Of a stretch of DNA of 8,845 nt, positions 5,673 through 8,845 are shown piece after piece. The first letter of the stretch is position 1. Each line of letters opens with the position of its first letter. The stretch lies in assembly GCA_023145555.1 (NCBI GenBank), contig JAGLDO010000098.1, positions 1 to 8,845 of the forward strand. The letters are read 5' to 3'. The DNA comes from Bacteroidales bacterium (GTDB taxonomy: Bacteria; Bacteroidota; Bacteroidia; Bacteroidales; B39-G9). Both the position numbers and the translations under genes were made by a program. The notes under the pieces are model-generated. The model made no database searches. It saw nothing but the letters and a program-made list of their open reading frames with translations, and had not been told where the DNA came from.

Positions 5673-7502
5673 TTAATTTTTAAATCTTTTATCTAATTCT
5701 TCAATGCTAATAATATTAAAAACAGATTTTCCCGAGGGTGAATAATTTGGTGTTTTGCAAGCAAATAAACGATCAATTAAATTGCTCATTTCTTTAACTG
5801 TTAAGGTTTTGCCGTAATTTATTGCTGACGCTTTAGCAATTGAACGCACAACATTCTCCCTAATATCGTTTTTTATGTCGATTTTATTGTTTTTGTAGTT
5901 TTCTATTAAACTCTCAATAAAACTAAGCGAATTTACTTTAGCCAAATCTGCCGGAGTACCGTTAATAACAAAAGTATTATCGCTAAATTCACTAATATCA
6001 AAGCCTAACAAATTAACATCATTAATAATTTCCTTAAGTATTTCTGCATCAGCTGCATTCAAATTGAATGATTCCGGAAAAAGATTTTTCTGTTCTACTC
6101 CTACATTGCTTTTCAGAACTCTTAAAAACTTCTCATACAAAATACGCTCATGAGCTCGTTTTTGGTCAATCATCATTAATCCTGATTTAACAGATGTGAG
6201 AATATACTTATTTTTTAATTGATAAAACTGTAAATTAGTTGTTTGTGTATTATCAGAGAGATCATCATCTTCGCCTCCAAACAACTTATTTGAAGTTTGT
6301 TTACCTTCATTCTCAAAACCTGAATACAACTGTTCCCAATTATCAGGAATATCCTTTTTTTGATAATAATTACTTCCTTTATTGTTTTCTTTAAACGGAT
6401 TATAATTGGGGTCGAGAGTTACAGAAGGAATTTTCACCTCACTGTTTTTCGAAAAAGACGGTATGTCAATCATGCTGTCGGCATCAATACTAAAATCAAT
6501 TGACGGGACAATATTATATTTGCCCAAACTTTCTTTTATCGACACCTGCAATATCTGCCAAATACCGCGTTCGTCGTCAAACTTAATTTCTGTTTTTGTT
6601 GGATGAATATTAATATCAATTGACTTTGGGTCAATATCAAAATAGATGAAAAAAGATGGTATAGAATCGTGTGGCAATATTCTTTCGTAGGCTTTTAAAA
6701 CAGCCCTGTAAAAATAAGGATGCCTCATATATCTGTTATTGACAAAGAAAAATTGTTCGCCTGATTTTTTCTTGGCATATTCTGGTTTACCAATAAATCC
6801 TTTTATATTAATTATGCTTGTGCTTGTGTTTATTTTTATAAGATTTTTTTGAGCATTTTTCCCAAACACACTAACTATGCGTTGGTGTAAATTTGATGCA
6901 GGAAGGTTATATACCTCAACATCGTTATGAATTAAAACAAATGATATTTCGGGATTTGGAAGGGCAATTCTTTGTACTTCATTTACAATATGACGGAATT
7001 CGGTAGTATTTGATTTTAGAAACTTTCGACGGGCAGGAACATTAAAAAACAGATTTTTAATTAAAAAATTAGTCCCATTTGGGCAGCTTAACGGCTCTTG
7101 TTTAACAAGCTCCGAACCGGAAATATTTATAAAAGTACCAAGCTCATCTTCAACACGTTTTGTTTTAAGCTCAACATAAGCAATTGCTGCGATTGATGCA
7201 AGTGCTTCGCCACGAAAACCCATTGTGCGTATTGCAAACAAATCGTTTGCCGACTTAATTTTTGAAGTAGCATGTCGCTCAAAAGATAATCGAGCATCAG
7301 TCTCCGACATACCACAACCATTATCAACAACCTGAACTAAAGTCTTGCCTGCATCTTTAATTATTATTTTAACAACTGAAGCACCCGAATCAATTGCGTT
7401 TTCGACTAATTCTTTCACAACAGAAGCCGGTCGTTGAATTACTTCGCCGGCAGCAATCTGATTTGCAACAGAATCGGGTAATAAATGAATTATATCTGAC
7501 AT
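5673..7502 (-). CDS. mutL: DNA mismatch repair protein MutL
   Basis: MutL links MutS mismatch recognition to strand removal in DNA repair. The 609-residue protein has the GHKL ATPase at residues 1-330: ELVENAID with catalytic Glu34 and Asn35, DNGCGM (60-65), and the MutL signature GFRGEAL (95-101), followed by the transducer region with its Lys-bearing HPTKTEIKF (300-308). A polar linker (about 340-420) leads to the C-terminal dimerisation domain (about 425-609). QKNLFP (471-476) resembles a sliding-clamp binding motif. The usual endonuclease motif DQHA(x)2E(x)4E appears as DQKRAHERILYE (446-457), and the CPHGRP-type metal site as SPSGKS (588-593), so nuclease activity is doubtful. The gene follows the 95-aa membrane protein gene by 54 bases and precedes rhomboid A by 6. 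It has no convincing promoter of its own and probably uses the one near 7870. Confidence 0.97.
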   Translation of the reverse strand: MSDIIHLLPDSVANQIAAGEVIQRPASVVKELVENAIDSGASVVKIIIKDAGKTLVQVVDNGCGMSETDARLSFERHATSKIKSANDLFAIRTMGFRGEALASIAAIAYVELKTKRVEDELGTFINISGSELVKQEPLSCPNGTNFLIKNLFFNVPARRKFLKSNTTEFRHIVNEVQRIALPNPEISFVLIHNDVEVYNLPASNLHQRIVSVFGKNAQKNLIKINTSTSIINIKGFIGKPEYAKKKSGEQFFFVNNRYMRHPYFYRAVLKAYERILPHDSIPSFFIYFDIDPKSIDINIHPTKTEIKFDDERGIWQILQVSIKESLGKYNIVPSIDFSIDADSMIDIPSFSKNSEVKIPSVTLDPNYNPFKENNKGSNYYQKKDIPDNWEQLYSGFENEGKQTSNKLFGGEDDDLSDNTQTTNLQFYQLKNKYILTSVKSGLMMIDQKRAHERILYEKFLRVLKSNVGVEQKNLFPESFNLNAADAEILKEIINDVNLLGFDISEFSDNTFVINGTPADLAKVNSLSFIESLIENYKNNKIDIKNDIRENVVRSIAKASAINYGKTLTVKEMSNLIDRLFACKTPNYSPSGKSVFNIISIEELDKRFKN

Positions 7503-7556
7503 TAAATATTTTTAAACCAAAAATTTATTAATATTTCTTATTGTCTTAAATATTAA

Positions 7557-7844
7557 TTAACCAAGCAATAAATAAAATAATAAAATTAAAATAATAAGAA
7601 TAACCAGAACTCTCATATTGTATCTTCTTTTTTCACGACTCTTTAATCGCGATCCTCGGTGTATCTGATCTTTTATATTGCTTATGCGACTAGCTTTTTT
7701 TTCACCGTCCTCACCTTCGAGTTCCAGCTCTCGTTTAATTCTTTTAATGCGCTGTTCTCGTTTATTTTTCTCCTCATTGTAATAAATGGGATTGTATTTA
7801 AACTTTTCGTGCTTAGGCAACCTAAAAAATCCTGTTAATCTCAT
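7557..7844 (-). CDS. Small basic protein with C-terminal membrane helix, upstream of mutL
   Basis: This 95-residue protein has no name I can assign. The N-terminal part (FFRLPKHEKFKYNPIYYNEE, about residues 6-25) is a conserved-looking block rich in aromatic and basic residues. The middle (about 26-75) is extremely charged, alternating Lys/Arg and Glu, and likely helical. The last 17 or so residues (LVILIILILLFYLLLG) form one hydrophobic helix ending the protein, a tail-anchored arrangement with the charged part in the cytosol by the positive-inside rule. I recall similar small proteins directly upstream of mutL in other Bacteroidota, but have not verified this. It starts with ATG about 20 bases after a predicted transcription start and is the first gene of the mutL-rhomboid run. 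Function unknown. Confidence 0.8.
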   Translation of the reverse strand: MRLTGFFRLPKHEKFKYNPIYYNEEKNKREQRIKRIKRELELEGEDGEKKASRISNIKDQIHRGSRLKSREKRRYNMRVLVILIILILLFYLLLG

Positions 7845-7869
7845 AACTCTATTATATTAATTTCCGATA

Positions 7870-7902
7870 CAAAGTTATTGATATTTTATTCCATAATACA
7901 AA
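7870..7902 (-). promoter_or_regulatory. Bacteroidota-type promoter for the mutL-rhomboid gene run
   Basis: On the minus strand TTTG (7902-7899), a 21-base spacer and TAACTTTG (7877-7870) match the TTTG / TAnnTTTG consensus. The -7 octamer is identical to the one upstream of the AIM24-family gene. A start near 7865 gives a leader of about 20 bases before the ATG at 7844. It is the only good match upstream of the run. Confidence 0.55.
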
Positions 7903-7970
7903 TTTAGTTATCAATTTTTATACCAAACTCAATTATTGTTTATTCTATACTTTTATATTAAATAAAAAAC

Positions 7971-8048
7971 AACCACAAAGAACACGAAGAAGGCACAAAG
8001 CGCACAACGTAATTTTAATTTATTAAAAACTTTGTGGGCTTAGTGGTT
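7971..8048. repeat. Intergenic inverted repeat, AACCACAAAGAACAC family, copy 1
   Basis: The left arm AACCACAAAGAACACGAAG (7971-7989) pairs with CTTTGTGGGCTTAGTGGTT (8030-8048) at 15 of 19 positions. A second half-unit, GGCACAAAGCGCACAA, follows the left arm. The same left block of 37 bases recurs at 8134, matching at 32 positions. An extra right-type arm, CTTTGTGCTCTTGGTGGT, stands alone at 8103-8120. Such CACAAAG/CTTTGTG tracts are, from memory, widespread intergenic repeats in Bacteroidota and some other phyla. No reading frame overlaps. Confidence 0.65.
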
Positions 8049-8102
8049 AGAAAAAGAGAACAATAAAAAAAACATAAAAGGCAACAATAAAACTAATGAA
8101 AT

Positions 8103-8120
8103 CTTTGTGCTCTTGGTGGT
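8103..8120. repeat. Solitary right-type arm of the CTTTGTG repeat family
   Basis: CTTTGTGCTCTTGGTGGT is the reverse complement of ACCACCAAGAGCACAAAG, a close relative of both left arms (7971 and 8134). It has no left arm directly before it, so it may be the remnant of a third copy or may pair with either neighbour. Confidence 0.55.
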
Positions 8121-8133
8121 AAAAAAAAAGAAT

Positions 8134-8214
8134 AACCACAAAGAACACTAAGAATACACAAAGAACACAAACTAATAGTGAACTTAGTAAAAAAATTTGT
8201 GTGATTTATGGTTT
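8134..8214. repeat. Intergenic inverted repeat, AACCACAAAGAACAC family, copy 2
   Basis: The left arm AACCACAAAGAACACTAAG (8134-8152) differs from copy 1 by a single base. It is followed by the half-unit TACACAAAGAACACAA. The right arm TTTGTGTGATTTATGGTTT (8196-8214) is more eroded but still complementary in most positions. The 163-base offset from copy 1 covers the whole unit, suggesting duplication or repeated insertion. Confidence 0.6.
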
Positions 8215-8330
8215 AAAAATCATTAGCTACCAGAAAAAAACCTAATAATCAATGAATTGTTTCGCAATTTTTATTCGCTCTGACATCAAATATTAAATTT
8301 TAGTTATGATAATATATTTAAAAAAACAAT
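8215..8330. other. Non-coding remainder of the 7845-8365 intergenic region
   Basis: The 521-base intergenic region holds the mutL-side promoter, the repeat block (7971-8214) and the HAD-gene promoter. In this stretch between repeats and promoter I see only A/T-rich sequence with no gene, strong hairpin or RNA-gene signature. Confidence 0.5.
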
Positions 8331-8361
8331 TTTGTTTACTATCACAAAAAATATACTTTTG
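8331..8361 (+). promoter_or_regulatory. Bacteroidota-type promoter abutting the HAD-hydrolase start codon
   Basis: TTTG (8331-8334), a 19-base spacer and TACTTTTG (8354-8361) match the TTTG / TAnnTTTG consensus with ideal spacing. The -7 box ends four bases before the ATG at 8366. A start site 4-7 bases past the box would fall on or next to the ATG, predicting a leaderless mRNA. Confidence 0.55.
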
Positions 8362-8365
8362 AAAA

Positions 8366-8845
8366 ATGAACAATATAAATACAATAATCTGGGATTGGAA
8401 TGGCACCTTGCTCGATGATGTTGATGTATGTATAAATGCAATCAATATTCTATTGCAAAAAAGGAATATAGCTGAAATTACTAAAGAACATTATAAAGAA
8501 ATATTCACTTTCCCTGTTGTTGATTATTACAAAAAAGCAGGCTTTGATTTTAATAAAGACTCGTTTGATATATTGGCTGTGGAGTTTATCAATATTTACC
8601 GCGAGAAACTAAAGTCATGTAATCTTTTTAACGATGTTAAACCCATCTTGCAAAAATTTAACAATAATAATTACCAACAAATAATTTTATCGGCTATGCA
8701 AGAAACCGATTTAACACAATCTGTAATTGAAAGAGATATAAAAAATTATTTTCAACAGATTCTGGGTATTAACAATCATTTTGCAAATAATAAAATTGGC
8801 ATTGCTTTAGATTATATCAACAAATCAAATTTGAAAGCCGAACAA
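8366..8845 (+). CDS. HAD-superfamily hydrolase (phosphoglycolate phosphatase-like), 3' end outside window
   Basis: The frame opens at ATG 8366 and runs without a stop for 160 codons to the window edge. HAD motif I is IIWDWNGTLLDD (7-18), with nucleophile Asp10; the second acidic position of DxD is Asn12. A helical cap region follows (about 20-90). Motif II is IILSAMQ, with Ser109 as phosphate-binding residue. The segment NHFANNKIGIALDYI (137-151) lines up with the region holding the motif III lysine (probably Lys143); the GDT/DxxxD motif IV should lie just past the edge. It matches Bacteroidota HAD phosphatases annotated near phosphoglycolate phosphatase; the real substrate is unknown. The start is fixed because motif I begins at residue 7. 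It is divergent from the mutL run and has its own promoter. Confidence 0.88.
   Translation, partial: MNNINTIIWDWNGTLLDDVDVCINAINILLQKRNIAEITKEHYKEIFTFPVVDYYKKAGFDFNKDSFDILAVEFINIYREKLKSCNLFNDVKPILQKFNNNNYQQIILSAMQETDLTQSVIERDIKNYFQQILGINNHFANNKIGIALDYINKSNLKAEQ

Noticed and set aside
6406..6606. 66-codon plus-strand frame
   Set aside because: It is wholly antisense to mutL, which is unmistakable.
7127..7330. 67-codon minus-strand frame
   Set aside because: It is an out-of-frame shadow of the conserved MutL ATPase region.
7503..7556. Separate mutL promoter
   Set aside because: The closest match on the minus strand, TAAATTTTTG, has four bases between TA and TTTG instead of two, and no suitable -33 element.
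1887..7844. New defence or signalling island
   Set aside because: All recognisable genes are housekeeping families in an order familiar from Bacteroidota chromosomes; no mobile genes or toxin-like effectors are present.
7971..8214. Possible CRISPR array
   Set aside because: The direct repeats occur only twice, 163 bases apart, with inverted arms between; there are no regular spacers and no cas genes.

Overview
The window looks like an ordinary chromosomal segment of an AT-rich member of the Bacteroidota (Bacteroidetes). Three things point there. The protein families and their order (a small membrane protein, mutL, two rhomboids, then an endonuclease/exonuclease/phosphatase-fold protein) are typical of that phylum. 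Start codons lack clear Shine-Dalgarno sequences. Several starts are preceded by the phylum's own promoter pattern, TTG or TTTG, about 18-21 bases, then TAnnTTTG. No RNA gene, insertion sequence, CRISPR array or prophage gene is visible.

Layout. Positions 1-243 are non-coding and hold a 54-base palindrome and a run of 10-base degenerate repeats. Positions 244-1011 (minus) encode a soluble TIGR00266/AIM24-family protein; its upstream region has a REP-like hairpin pair next to a good promoter. Positions 1301-1717 (plus) encode a small, highly charged helical protein of unknown function. It converges with the minus-strand genes across a probable bidirectional terminator at 1793-1831. From 7844 down to 1887 all genes lie on the minus strand in one probable transcription unit: a 95-aa tail-anchored-type protein, mutL, rhomboid A, rhomboid B, a membrane-anchored EEP-fold hydrolase with a TTG start, and a peptidase E homologue. 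A 177-base gap with degenerate repeats between the two rhomboids could split the unit. Positions 7845-8365 are a divergent intergenic region with large imperfect repeats and two back-to-back promoters. The last gene (8366 onward, plus) is a HAD-superfamily hydrolase cut off by the window edge.

How the genes work together. MutL is the mismatch-repair matchmaker. The two rhomboids are predicted active intramembrane serine proteases, and the EEP protein is anchored in the membrane beside them. Nothing in the sequence links repair to membrane proteolysis mechanistically; the clustering is a conserved-neighbourhood observation only. I do not see a convincing new system. The most useful leads are a predicted leaderless mRNA for the HAD gene, a MutL whose two main endonuclease motifs are both altered, the architectural difference between the paired rhomboids, and three or four separate families of intergenic repeats.
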